Shown one piece after another: positions 36,138 through 47,811 of a DNA stretch of 64,000 bases. The notes below the pieces were generated by a model, which saw only the letters and a program-made list of their open reading frames with translations, was not told where the DNA came from and searched no databases. The translations under genes were made by a program, and so were the position numbers. The DNA is from Epiperipatus broadwayi (lineage: Eukaryota > Onychophora > Udeonychophora > Euonychophora > Peripatidae), in NCBI GenBank assembly GCA_028023455.1, contig JAQFVV010012575.1, positions 802,517 to 866,516 on the forward strand, given 5' to 3'. Position 1 is the stretch's first letter; each line of letters begins with the position of its first letter.

Positions 36138-36689
36138 GATTATTTTTTACCAATTCAAAATCATTTAAAATGCAACTATCAATACAGGTTTGTATTTAAA
36201 TAACTTACATTTTCAACATATATTTATTTACCAATCTAGAAACATTGGTCACAAATATCTTTTTCCTAGAATACAAAATAACTATCGCATGAAATAATAA
36301 TTTTATTAACTTATATCGTTTAATATTCTCCATAAATGTCAACGTGATTTTTAATCCTTTATGCATGTTTGCAATATAATTATACATTAAAGATCAGCCT
36401 TTCAAGCTATTGTGCATGCGCCTTTTTTACGAGTGTTAATAATAAATGAATACTTTCATTCCCAACACAAGATATAGTATTTATGAAAGAATAAAGCAAG
36501 TATGCATAAAATATCTATCGATGTTTTCTAACATATTGTACTGAATTATATACAAGAAAAAAGAATTCCAATGAAAAATATTGCCCCCCCCCCCCCGAAA
36601 AAAGTTCTACTAGAGAAAATTCTCCAATGAAGAACATTATAGGAATTAAGATCAAAGTTAAGAGCTGGATTATAATGAGAAAGTTTTTA

Positions 36690-36870
36690 GCAATATTTAG
36701 AACACTTTGTTTTAATACAGTGTACAGGCTTAACACCTGCATTTATATATATATATTATATGCGGGATTCGAACTCAGACTTTCATACAACCCACGACTC
36801 TCAGTGCCATCTTATATTGCTGACCCACCTGATAACACACACTTTGGTGATTATTTATTATTTACACTTT
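36690..36870 (-). mobile_element. Family B fragment with clear tRNA-like B box
   Basis: On the minus strand a stretch related to the region downstream of the family B ribozyme contains GAGTTCGAATCCC, close to the B box consensus GGTTCGANTCC. In other copies it has decayed to GTGCTCGTATACCC-like text. The ribozyme portion is absent. This copy shows that family B contains a tRNA-derived polymerase III promoter segment. Confidence 0.6.
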
Positions 36871-37442
36871 GTTTTATAAGTTGAAGAGTTTTTTCTAGAT
36901 AAATGTATAATATTCTTCTTAAAGATATTTTTTATAATATGTATCAATAAGATATAATTAATTTTTTTAAAATATTTATTTATTATAATTTTGTATATTT
37001 TATTGTAAGTAATATTTTTATTAATAAAAAAAATATATACATTTTTACAATAATTATTTATATATAAATTTTAAATTACAGATCTCCATGCTTATTTATA
37101 TATATATATTATAAGTTTCTTCTTTAATTAAAAATACTTTTTGATTTTTATATTATTTTCATAATTCACAGAGAGACAGAGCAGTGCTTGACCAAATTTT
37201 TCTGTTTTTTTGGGGGGTGGGGGTGGGATGGGGGAGATGTATCTGACTTGGTTATTAAAGTATTTATTTCAATCATTGTCAAGTTTTTTAACCAATCATA
37301 TTTTTGATTATCAAAAATCATTTTACACCCTATTGGCCATATTGTTTTTAGAACAAGTAGCAAAACCATTGCATTATGTTGATTAAATCTTTTAATATTG
37401 TTTTATTTCCTTTTTTAAATTTATGTATGAAACATGACATAC

Positions 37443-37556
37443 TTTTTTTTTCATATGTCATAGCATTGACGGGAGGCGAACCTACAACAACTGTCTGCAA
37501 TCAACTGCTTGCTTGCAAGGCATCTGCGCTGACCTCTTGGCTAACAACGCTTGACA
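37443..37556 (-). mobile_element. tRNA-Gly-derived SINE, copy S8 with 15-bp TSD
   Basis: Minus-strand copy with a rearranged anticodon region (duplicated CTGC/TGCTTGC segments). It is flanked by an exact 15-bp repeat ACATGACATACTTTT (37432-37446 overlapping the T tail, and 37554-37568), typical of LINE-mediated insertion. Confidence 0.8.
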
Positions 37557-38842
37557 TGACATACTTTTGATCTTAAGAATTTAAATGCTATACATTCTTC
37601 AAGCAAGTAGAAGAAGATTTCCTCTTTCATCTTACAAAAAATACGTCAGAGCTCCGAATTCATTTTTAGTCGACCATTTAAATAAACATTCTCTGGTAGA
37701 AAACCATTTGAAAATTTGAAAGAGAATTTGATATATGACCTTGGAACATATATTTTATGAAGGTTCTTGCTAACCACAACCACTGACACTTCTATCCAAG
37801 TGTACAGAATATTGTTTCTTAGTATTTTGAAATCATTGTATTTAATGTTAATCAAATTACTTAAGTTGAAGTCATCCAACAAGTCTTTGTATGCTATAAG
37901 TAAGTCGTCAAAAATTATTTTCTATCTTTTTGGATTTTATTAATAAGGCAGATTAAAACTTTTGTCTCATATTATATTGATATTCCTACTTTTATATATG
38001 ATACGTATAATGTTAGATCAATAAGATTGAAGCCTCCTTAAATTGCAATATTAAAAGTGATAATAGATATGACGATTTCCCTCAAATATAGGTCTTTACT
38101 AGCTGATTGAATTTATTTACAGTTATATTAGTACCCTAGGACTATCATAGCAATGGCGTTAAAAATTCTTGATTTAGTAATTTCATGAAGCTTAACTATC
38201 TGAGAAAGACTTAATTTTTTTATTGATGATTGGATAAAAGATCCTGTCTCTTTTTGAAAACTATTTAGGATATTCATAACAATTTTGTATATAATTTTTA
38301 GTATATACAAATGTGTCAAATAAATAGCAATATAATTTTTAAAAAAAAATAAAATAAATCTTAAGAAGAAAAAAAAAGATAGACATTTAATATCACCTTC
38401 TTGATCCAGTGAGAAATCTTTTTGTCCAATTTTAAAAAAACAAGTTAATAGTATCTCAGTATCTAAAATTGTTGAAGTGTTTAACGGTTACATTCAGGAT
38501 AGGAAAACAAAAGTTGATGTAATTAGATTTGAGTAGCTATTACTGGGGGAAAAAAGATGATAAAAATGATAAAGGAATCGTAATCAAAACCACAGTAAGA
38601 CGAGTTAAAATAAAGTCAACACATTCCAGTTTACAAGTACAAATTTGTGATGTGAATACCAACAAAATAATATATGTTGGGATAAAGTAATGTGATTAAA
38701 TGTTTACTTTTTAAGCATACTATGTTACATTTTTCTAATTTATAAAACTGATTTATGGAACTGAGATGATAGCCTTTAAGTAACCGCTATCGTTCAGGTA
38801 GTTTCTCAAAAGGAAATACGATAAGGAAATATTACTTACTAC

Positions 38843-38944
38843 ATTTTTTTTCCATGTGTCATAGCATCGCCGGGAAGCGAACCCGCTAACCCGGGACAAC
38901 TGCTTGTAAGGCAGCTGTGCTGACCTCTCGACCACCAACGCTTA
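38843..38944 (-). mobile_element. tRNA-Gly-derived SINE, copy S9
   Basis: Minus-strand copy very close to S3 and S5: anticodon loop CTTACAA, B box GGTTCGCTTCC, 8-nt insertion before the T arm, poly-A tail (plus-strand T-run 38844-38851). The flanks share ATTACTTA, consistent with a short target duplication. Confidence 0.85.
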
Positions 38945-40079
38945 ATTACTTATTAGATTTACCAATTGTTGGAGTGAAGTACGTTTTTTTTAATTGTTGA
39001 TTTTTCTTTTTTCTAATAAAAATTGGATGATTATTTTTGTTTATTTATAAGAGGATACCTACAAAGAATTTCTAAGCACAATTGAAACCAGATAATATTT
39101 TCCAAGTTTAGTCAGCTGAGATTCAAACAGTGTTTATAGAATGATAGGCGAATGCATCATTGTAGTTGTAAATAAAATTTTGAAAAAAATTGAGAACTAA
39201 GTTTATTTCATGTTGCAAATATTATTTTTTATTAAAAAATATTATTTTCCAAAGAAAAACTTTCCAACAAATACACAACCTGCAATCAATTAGTTTTTAG
39301 GGAATATAGGATATTGATAATATTTTTGACCATCTCCCCCAATCTTCTGATTTAAGTATTATTGAATTTTTATAGCCCAGTTCTAAATAACCCAAGAGAA
39401 GTCTATATCTTCTATTAATATTTTTCAATGAAGAATACTTCAATTTATAACTCTTATTATATTTACAACCTTGAAAAGTTGTTAGTTTTATCATTTTTTT
39501 GTGTGCCAAATACTGGGCTGGTTGAGTGCAGAAAGAAGTTTGCTGTTAACTGTAAAATGACTGTAATTTCCTTTGAGTCTTTAAAAAAATCGAACTGGGC
39601 AAATTCTTAATGTCCACTCTAAACATTCTTATCGTTGTAACTGTTATCACTATATGATTATTAACGTAATATACAAACATGGATGAGCTGCTCACCAGTA
39701 TGTCTCAGTCATTGTAGTGAGTTTATCGGCTTTTTCCCTCTGAGTTTCAGAAGAACATCATGGGTTTTGTTCTCATTTACCTTATAATTCTTAATTTAAA
39801 TGAGTGTTGAATTTTCTTGAAGGCAGACTGAAAGCTGTGTAAATGACCTTTTTAAAAGAGATATTTGCAATCACGACTCACAAAACTAAATTATATCTTT
39901 GATTCTCAGGAAATTGTAAAACCATCAGCTAAGACAATAATTGTTGTCCAAAGATGAGGTATGATAAGAATTTCCTGATGGGCTGCGAGGCAATGGTTAT
40001 CTTTGATTTAGGTACTTACAAACGGCAGATTACTTTCTAGTGAAAAATGATCCTGAAATAGAAGGATTGTCTAATATTA

Positions 40080-41310
40080 AATGAAATATTGGATTTTGTG
40101 AAATTAAAAGAATAAGACATTTGATTTAAAAAGTTGTTATGACCTTTATTATGAAGACACAAATATTGGAAGCATAAGTGGAGTTGAATTCACTGTAAAT
40201 AAAAAGTAGAAGAATAACATTGTGGAGATTGTCGGTGGGTCAGACAGAGTGGTAATTTTAGTCATTCAATTTAATGGATATAGGGATATGCCTCAACAAA
40301 TTTCATAATGAGAAAAAAGTATAGAATTTTTATAATGGTTATATAAAAGGTTTTTGATCTGACTAAATAACATTTAAAAATTGTCAGGGGAGAATTTAAT
40401 GGTTTCTGTTTAATGATTGAAAACTAAAAGCGCTGTGAATGAATTTACTTTTGATGATAGAAATAAAAGTGGACACAAAGAGTTTGCAGAAATTTCTTCT
40501 TTGAGAAAAATCCTAAATGGGAAGTGACAAAGATGTATTTAAGTAAAGTTCCAGAAGAATTGGATTATATTTCGAATAACAGAAAATGTATATATCAAGT
40601 TAGTAACGTTCCTAAATGATAACTCAATGGTGAGAGATATAAGATATGGGCTAATGCAAAACTAGAAACAAAAATTATTAAGAAAAACAGTATTTACACA
40701 TGATGTTTTTAAAATTCAGAAATATTCCACTAAATTTAAATTAGAATTTGCAAATTGTTTTAAAATATTAACAGATTTAGAAGATGGTTCAGATTTGACT
40801 GAAATCAATACCATTGAGAACTGCAACAAAGTTAGCTAGTAAAAAAAACAGCAATTGGACAATAAATTTTCTACTAAAACAAGATAGTTTGTGAAAAAAA
40901 AGTGAATATACATAAAAATAGTTCATTCGAATGAATTAAATATTTAGAGTTTTGTAAAATTGTACAAAAAAGTTAATAAAAGAATATAATTATGAACTAT
41001 CAATGCAAACTATAGAAGAGAATAAAAATATCAGAAGTATATAACATCTTGCTGTTGGTAGCAAAGTAATAAACAAAAAAATATAGAACTATTACTAAAA
41101 GAAAAGATATTGATATGCGAAAGAGTTATATAATAATAATTTATGTATCAATAGTGAAAAAAAAAACCCCAAATATCTTCTACAGTTCTACATCCTTTGA
41201 TGTATCGAGCATTTTAAAGAAAAAAGTAAGATATGCATTGGCATAGTTATATAGTAACAACAGAAGTTCTAAAAGAAGTTCTGAAGAGCAGTAACAGCAC
41301 TTGATTAATT
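40080..41310 (+). pseudogene. Decayed RTE-type LINE, endonuclease to RT start
   Basis: Broken frames follow the same order as the better RTE copy at 45.8 kb. They include an endonuclease-like GVEFTVNKK and GGSDRVVILVIQFN (40180-40280), a region around 40550-40620 matching the start of the other copy (AGAAAATG...ATATCAAG), and KFKLEFANCFKILTDLED near 40740. The nucleotide match to 45840-46260 is obvious but riddled with indels and stops. It retains upstream endonuclease sequence that the 45.8-kb copy lost by 5' truncation. Confidence 0.7.
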
Positions 41311-41407
41311 CGTCAATAAATCAAAAAATTATATATATATATATTGAAAAAAATGATACTTTTACTTATAAATATATATGTTGATACGAAGATTTTCACG
41401 GGTTGCA

Positions 41408-41566
41408 TATATAAAAGACATATTTTGCGGGTTCATCCGTGTTAAAATATTTTAAATATTGATATACTGACGTTTCGACTTGGTAACACAAGTCGAAACG
41501 TCAGTATATCAATATTTAAAATATTTTAACACGGATGAAACAGCAAAATATGTCTTTTATATATAT
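41408..41566. repeat. Near-perfect 75-bp palindrome with hammerhead-like half-motif
   Basis: Arms 41408-41482 and 41489-41566 are inverted copies around a 6-nt loop (GTAACA). Each arm contains GAAACGTC (inverted in the left arm), the usual 3' half (GAAA ... U-C) of Penelope-linked hammerheads. The facing strand reads CUGACGU where CUGANGA is required, so no complete core is present. Confidence 0.6.
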
Positions 41567-41571
41567 ATTGT

Positions 41572-41990
41572 AACGTGATAAAAAATAATGATGCTGGGCA
41601 AATGATCAATCTAATCATTGGGTCGCCATTTTGTAATGGATTATTGATTATAATATGGGATTATAACACAAAAAACTTTACTACGTCTCAGAAGAATATA
41701 GATGTAGTCTAAATGTGGAATGTCATGTTATAAAAGTCCCAAAGTTGATTTGGCATTTTACAATAATTGCCACATGTACATGATCATCGGTTAATATTGG
41801 GTAGCTACTTTGTCACAATAATAATGGATTTTCTATCTCAATAGCTCTCTACATTTGTTCAGTCAACATTTGTCATAAAGAAATACCCTTAAGATTTATA
41901 TTCTTTATCGCAGAGCAAAATAAACAAGTAGTAACTCTCTTAGAACCTGTGTAAAATTATCTAGCTCAGTTATTGATCGCATTAGGCAAT
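41572..41990 (+). repeat. Dispersed repeat, matches 54512-54985
   Basis: About 420 bp with roughly 80 percent identity to 54512-54985, including GATCAATCTAATC and GGTCGCCATTTTGTAATGGA. No coding capacity is visible. It directly follows the palindrome at 41408-41566. Confidence 0.75.
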
Positions 41991-42388
41991 TATAGTATTT
42001 CCCATATATAATTATTTAAATTGTCCATTACACTATCATAAAATAATAACAATCTCTATTAAAATCTAATTTACTCAGATTATATTTAAAACTAAATAAA
42101 GCAAACGAGATCATCGCCTCTTCATCAACAAATCAATTCATAATTCCAAAGTAAGAAGCGAAACCATATGTCATCGCCCTTAACAATGATGTATGATTAA
42201 AACATCGATTAGATTGATAATTGAATAAAACTAAATTCGAGTCAATAAATATCTAAATTCCGACATACTTTACTAATCTAATATTGTTTACATATAAAAC
42301 TCTTTATTTAATGCCTAAGAAATGTATATTAATAAATATGAAAACATACATTAGAAAAACAGTCAACATAATGAAGAAAGAAAAAAAA

Positions 42389-43401
42389 TTATATCGGTTT
42401 ATAACTAGTTTAGATTCTAATTTTTTGTTCTCTGCAACTTTGCTACAACTTTCATAAAATCTTCATCTATAACATATTCTCTTTCAGCACGAATAGCAAA
42501 CATACCCGCGTCTATACAAACATTTCGTAAATCAGCTCCATTAAATCCATCTGATAACTTTTACTATCGCTTCATAATCTTAATCACCATGCTTTGTAAT
42601 TGGAGCCGCATGAATTTTTAAAACATCTAGTCGAGCTTGTTCATTAGGTAATGGAATTTCTATTTTTCTATCTAGTCATCCAGGCCTTAATAATGCAGGA
42701 TCTAATGTATCAGATCTATTTGTTGCCATAATAATCTTAACCTGGTCTAATGAGTCAAAGCCATCCATTTGATTTAGTAACTCCATCAATGTTCTTTGTA
42801 TTTCTCGATCAGCAGATATACCTCCAGAGAATCTTCTACCACCAATAGCATAAATTTCACCCATAAAAATAATGCAAGGTTGATGATCTCAGTATTATTA
42901 AACGTTTCTCTAATCAGTCTGGCACTTTCTCCAATGTATTTATCTACAATAGCACTGGATACAACCTTCAGAAAATTAGCATCCAATTGACTAGCTATGG
43001 TTCTAGCTAATAAAGTTTTACCAGTGCCTGGAGGACCATATAATAAACAACCTTTGGTAGAAGTGATACCAATTCGCTGAAATAACTCTGGATTCATTAA
43101 TGGAAATTCAATAACCTCTCTTAGTTCTCGAATTTGTTCACTAAGACCTCCAATAGTGGAGTAGGATACATTGCTAGGATCTTCATGACTCATATTGTAC
43201 ACAAGAGGATCCACCTCACGAGGAAGATATCGCATAATGGTAAGTGTGGTCATATCCAAAGCAACTCAGGAACCAGGCTTCAATTTGGTCTTATCCAGTT
43301 GCCCACGACAACCAACTACATACCGTGGACCATTGGCAGTCTTTACAATACATTTTTCTTCAGTAAGTTGTTTCAATACTTCACCAAATTCACTTTAATA
43401 T
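42389..43401 (-). pseudogene. PSMC6: Retrocopy of 26S proteasome ATPase Rpt4 (PSMC6), dead
   Basis: The functional protein is one of six AAA+ ATPases of the proteasome base that unfold substrates. The minus strand encodes about residues 60 to the C-terminus without introns: [31 protein letters not shown], Walker [44 protein letters not shown], then NGADLRNVC and AGMFAIRAE. It is inactivated. The arginine after KPGS is a stop, a frameshift lies before the Walker B box (about 42890), Walker B reads MGEIY instead of MDEID, LRPGR is LRPG-stop, and further stops and frameshifts occur at 42550-42600 and near the end. The reading ends at 42389 without a clear poly-A tract. It is 5'-truncated, as usual for retrocopies. 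Confidence 0.9.
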
Positions 43402-44235
43402 TTAATGATATTCTATTTAAATCGATTAGTTTCTAAATAATTGTAATTACATTTTGAGAACGTTTTCTAAACTTCACAATGTTTATAATGTTTAAATAAA
43501 ATAAACCTTTACTTAGTTTTGTATCTATTTTTAATAAAACACTAAACATAATATTAATATTTTATTCAATCTTTGCATTACAACAATATGCAACCCTTGC
43601 TACAAGAATTTATTATCGGTAAATCCATTAGATAATTTCACATTTTACAGTAACCAATCACATTATATAAAATATAACATAGATTTATATTGGATATTTA
43701 CTGACTTACAATCACTGATGTTATTTATCTACTTAAATCTCCAATCAATCGATTATAAAAAATGGATTTTATAATAATTAAACTATATATGATGATATTT
43801 GGCAGTTATCCAAGCCAAAGATAACATTATGATAAACTAATCAATAAAATTTACGATCACCACTTCAAAGAAATTTAAGAAGGTAATTAAGACAAATTAT
43901 TTTGACTAATGATAAAATAAAAATCCATTAGTATTTTTGCAACGTAGATAAACAAATAAATAATGAACTCTGAACTAAAAAAATTATTTCTACTAGTAAT
44001 ATTAACTTAGATAAGTAAACAAATATTTAAATGCAGTAACAAATATAAAATTTATATGCAATCGGATTTTAAAAATGATATATAAAATATATACATATAT
44101 TTAATTTCATTTCCCTTACCAAAATGGGTTTGATCTTGAATCAAACACCAAGTACTAAAATTACCTTACACATTCAAAAGAAATAATTAGAAAAATTCAT
44201 GGATTTAAATCAAATCTAAATTTAAGGCTATAATC
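43402..44235. other. AT-rich intergenic DNA
   Basis: Nothing was recognised between the PSMC6 retrocopy and the next inverted-repeat element. Confidence 0.6.
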
Positions 44236-45750
44236 TTAAGACTATGCACCTAAAATGGGACAGTAGAGACCTCTACAAATCTAAACACAAGATTGACAAC
44301 TTTTTTTTATATCAAGAATGTTTATTAACTATGTGTACAGTGGTTAATCAAAGAAAAAAATCAAAAAAATTCTACATCTATTTTGTAAAAGGATATGATT
44401 TTAAAATAAGATAAAGCCTAAATCTTGTTCTGAGCTGCCTCATGGTTTTAGTGTCCTGTGTTGACTTTGAGCACTTGCTGGTCTTCTTGTTTACTCTTCC
44501 CTTTCATTAGTTTATTTCAGTATCAGGATTTGTTAGCCCCAAATCTGTTGACATTTCCAGCTTTATTAGACCCGATGTGTTTTCACGAGAAAATTAGGGA
44601 GCTATCAGCTGGTCTCTATTTTTTTGTAGCTGTTAGTTTTCTTAGTAGAGTTTCTTATGAATTTACATTGATTTGGTTGAATACCAATTTGCATCTTGTG
44701 AGCCAGAGGTTGTACAGCAGAAAAGTTACACTTCTCATTGTTGCATACTCTCCCACTGCAATACCATTGTTAAGTGAGGTTATAAGAGCTGACTTTAGAG
44801 TGCAAATGTGCTGAATTAACATCCTACATCCCTGCAATGCCAAGCACTGATTAAATATGTGATCTATTGTGTCATCTTCTCTATGACACAACTAGCACAC
44901 CAAGTCCAATGATGTGTTACCTCCCCACATAACTAAGAAATAATCGCTGGTGGGTAAGGCATTCAAGTTTAGTTTAATCAAAAAAATTGAAAAACTTTGG
45001 TTCCAGGTTCGAATGTCTAAATTTTTTAATAATGCTGTAGTTTGTAGTGCTGAGGTAGGTCACATCTGGTGTTACCACCTCATTCTGGAGATGGTAGGCT
45101 TCCCAGTAATTGATTTTGTTGGCATTTATTTGTACTGTTGAAAGATTTATTTTGGTTATGTCTTTAAATACTTCATCCAACCAGAATCCTCACTGTGGTG
45201 ATGGACTATCAGTTGGATTGACTGCATTGAAAGAGACTGCACTTGGAAAGATGGTACGAAGCTTCCTAATTACATTGAAAGAATGCTGAAAACAAAGTGT
45301 TTTGCTTGAATGAAGAGATAGCCCATTCCATTTGGCATGCCTTTGAATCTTGAATTCAATCTCAACAAATCAGCGGCACAGAGGTTGCCCTCAGGAAAGA
45401 CAATCCAATCACCTTTTTCTGCGAAGTCTCGGAAATTTCTAGATCTTCCAGTTAGCCTATCCCAGCAAGCAATGAGGAAGATCATACAAGATTCTATAAT
45501 AGAATCAGTGAATAAAATAACAAAATGCTAGGCAAAGGCTACACTCTATGCGAAGACCTCATTACTGAATATGCTGTTTTCCCCCAGGATAGCATAATTC
45601 ATGCCGTTTATAAAATTCTCAAATAGATTTACAAATAAGATAAACTCACTACGCTCTCACCTATTATGCAAGGGAAAAACTGTCATCATCAACCTAAGAT
45701 TGATGACTTTAAAAAAAAAGGTCCCTACTGTCACATTTTAGGTGCATATA
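44236..45750 (-). mobile_element. LINE fragment enclosed by family E inverted repeats
   Basis: Plus-strand TATGCACCTAAAATG...GACAGTAGAGACCT (44243-44272) and its inverse (45720-45748) bracket about 1.4 kb. The minus strand between them encodes the C-terminal part of a LINE ORF2: FRDFAEKGDWIVFPEGNLCAADLLRLNSRF (45350-45480), NYWEAYHLQNE (45080), a Cys/His zinc-binding segment LCHREDDTIDHIFNQC (44840-44890) and NLWLTRCKLVFNQ (44670-44700). Stops and frameshifts interrupt it. A LINE piece between family E repeats is unusual and may reflect capture or nested insertion. Confidence 0.6.
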
Positions 45751-45770
45751 TATATATATATATTCCTTAT

Positions 45771-46563
45771 ATACAGAAAATATATATTTCAAGATTGTAA
45801 TGTTCTAAATAAATTTAACACAGGAAGTGATCATCGATTAGTAAGATGTAAGATACATGTTAATGCAAAACTAGAGAGACAAAAATTATTAAGAAAAACA
45901 ATATTTACAGTTGATATTCCTAATCTTCAGAAACATTCTAATGAATTTAAATTAGAATTTACAAATCGGTTTCAAGTATTAGTAGATTTTGAACATGATT
46001 CACATTTGAATGAAATTAATAGGAAAATAACTAATGCACTTTTAAAAACTGCAATAAAGATAGTTGGTAGAAAAAAGAAGCAATTAACCAATAAAATTTC
46101 TACTGAGACTAGAGAATTTATGAAGAAAAGAAGGAATATGAAGATATACAAAAATGATGTATTAAAAAGAATTGAATATCTCGAATTTTGTAAAATGGTA
46201 CGGAAAAGAGTTGAAAATGATATAAGAAAGTATAATTGTGAACTAGCAAGGAAAGCTGTAGAAGACAATAAAAGTCTTATTATATCTTCTGAATTGCCTA
46301 GAATTTTGAATGAGGAAGTGAGACATGCAATTAAATTTATGAAGAAAGGGAAGGCTCCAGTTAATGATAGAATTATAATTGATATATTAAAAGAAGCAGG
46401 TGAAGAAATAGAAAAAAAATTAGCAAAGTTATATTCCAAATGTCTAAATGATAAAGATGTACCGGATGATTGGAAGAATGCAGTATTAATATTAATATTT
46501 AAAAAAGGTGACAAAGAGGATATTAGAAATTGCAGACCTATCAGTCTTTTATCAGTTTTATAA
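45771..46563 (+). pseudogene. RTE ORF2, first fragment (endonuclease end and RT start)
   Basis: A long open stretch (about 264 residues after the truncation point) covers the end of the AP-like endonuclease and the start of the reverse transcriptase. It stops at TAA (46561-46563), where the family has a tyrosine or similar codon. An internal deletion relative to the 40-kb copy removes part of the linker (after [12 protein letters not shown]). Confidence 0.75.
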
Positions 46564-47797
46564 AAAATTTTTACTAAGATAATTACAACTCGTCTACAGA
46601 GAATACTGGACTTCCACCAACCAAGAGATCAAGCTGGATTTAAAGTAGTTTTAGTACAGTAGATCATATCCAGGTATTGAGAGAAGTTATAGAAAGGACA
46701 AATGAATATGAGTTGCCATTATGCTTAGGATTTGTAGATTATGAAAAAGCATTTGATTCTATAAACATTTCTTTAGTGATTAAAGCATTGGATCATCAAG
46801 GCATAGATCCAGGATATTGTCATATTTTAAAGAATATTTATAAAAATTCAACAGCAACAATTAGATTACATAATGATAGTAGGAAAGTCAATATATTGAT
46901 AAAGGTGTAAGACAGGGTGACTCCATATCTCCAAAACGTTTTACAGCAGTGCTGCAAGAAGTATTTTGTGGATTAAAATGGGAAGCTAAAGGAGTGAAAG
47001 TAAATGGAGATTATTTAAGTCATTTAGATTTTGCAGATGATGTAGTTATTTTTGCAAATAATGCTTTAGAGTTACAGGAAATGTTGCAGGAATTATCAGA
47101 TGAAAGTAGAAAAGTAAGACTAAAGATAAATGTTAAAAAGACTAAAGTAATGTTTAATAGATTTTCTCAAAATATGAAAATAAAGATTGATTATGATGAA
47201 TTAGAAGAATTTAACAGTTACAAATACCTTGGTCAGATTATTAATATAGATGGAAACATAATGGATGAAATTAATCATATAATTAAACTTGGTTGGAATG
47301 CTTTTGGTAGAAATAACTTGATACTAAAAGGGAATATGCCTATGTGTTTGAAAAGGAAGGTTTTTAATAAATGTGTTTTACCAGTTCTTACTTATGGATC
47401 TGAGACTTGGACACTTAATAGAAGAGCAATACAGAGATTTCAAACCACTCAAAGAAGTATGGAGAGATGCATATTGGGAGTAACAAGAAGAGATCGAAAA
47501 CGCAATATATGGGTAAGAGAACAAACAGGTGTTACTGACCTCATTGAAAAAATTAAAAGACTGAAGTGGAGTTGGGCTGGACATATTGCTGGAAGAGATG
47601 ATAATAGATGGACAATTGAAATTTTAAATTGGATTCCAAGAGATTGTAAAAGACTCAGAAAGAGACCACATGTGAGATGGATGGATGAAATAAAAAAGTG
47701 TGCAGGGGTGATGTGGAGAAGAGAAGCTAAAGATCGGAAAAGATGGATTGAACTTGGAGAGACCTTCATCCTGCAGTGTACTGATAATGGTTGTTGA
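46564..47797 (+). pseudogene. RTE ORF2, remaining fragments (RT palm to C-terminus)
   Basis: After the stop the reading continues through KIFTKIITTRLQ and a 2-nt deletion near 46640, then 46677-46910 (palm motif FVDYEKAFDS), a 2-nt insertion near 46893, then 46949-47797 (FADD box, YLGQIIN, CVLPVLTYGSETWTL, WAGHIAGRDD, RWMDEIKKCAG). The last frame of 282 residues is intact to its TGA. Only three lesions are seen, so this is a relatively young copy. Confidence 0.8.
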
Positions 47798-47811
47798 TGA
47801 TGATTCCTTAT

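Larger units (their letters stand above)
45771..47802 (+). mobile_element. RTE-type non-LTR retrotransposon, 5'-truncated
   Basis: The insert begins inside the endonuclease domain and runs to the element's 3' end. An exact 9-bp duplication ATTCCTTAT flanks it (45762-45770 and 47803-47811). Readable parts in order: endonuclease end [10 protein letters not shown] (catalytic SDH), RT entry [42 protein letters not shown], and FADD catalytic box (47030-47041), then the C-terminal RPHVRWMDEIKKCAG..W. It ends close to the TGA-rich 3' tail typical of RTE elements. Confidence 0.85.

Noticed and set aside
21075-38944. Genuine tRNA genes
   Set aside because: All tRNA-like loci have poly-A tails, damaged acceptor stems and insertions in the T arm, so they are SINEs.
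44458-44814. 118-codon plus-strand frame
   Set aside because: Antisense shadow of the minus-strand LINE zinc-binding segment.
45972-46514. 180-codon minus-strand frame
   Set aside because: Antisense shadow of the RTE ORF2; hydrophobic composition reflects the complement of Lys/Glu-rich coding sequence.
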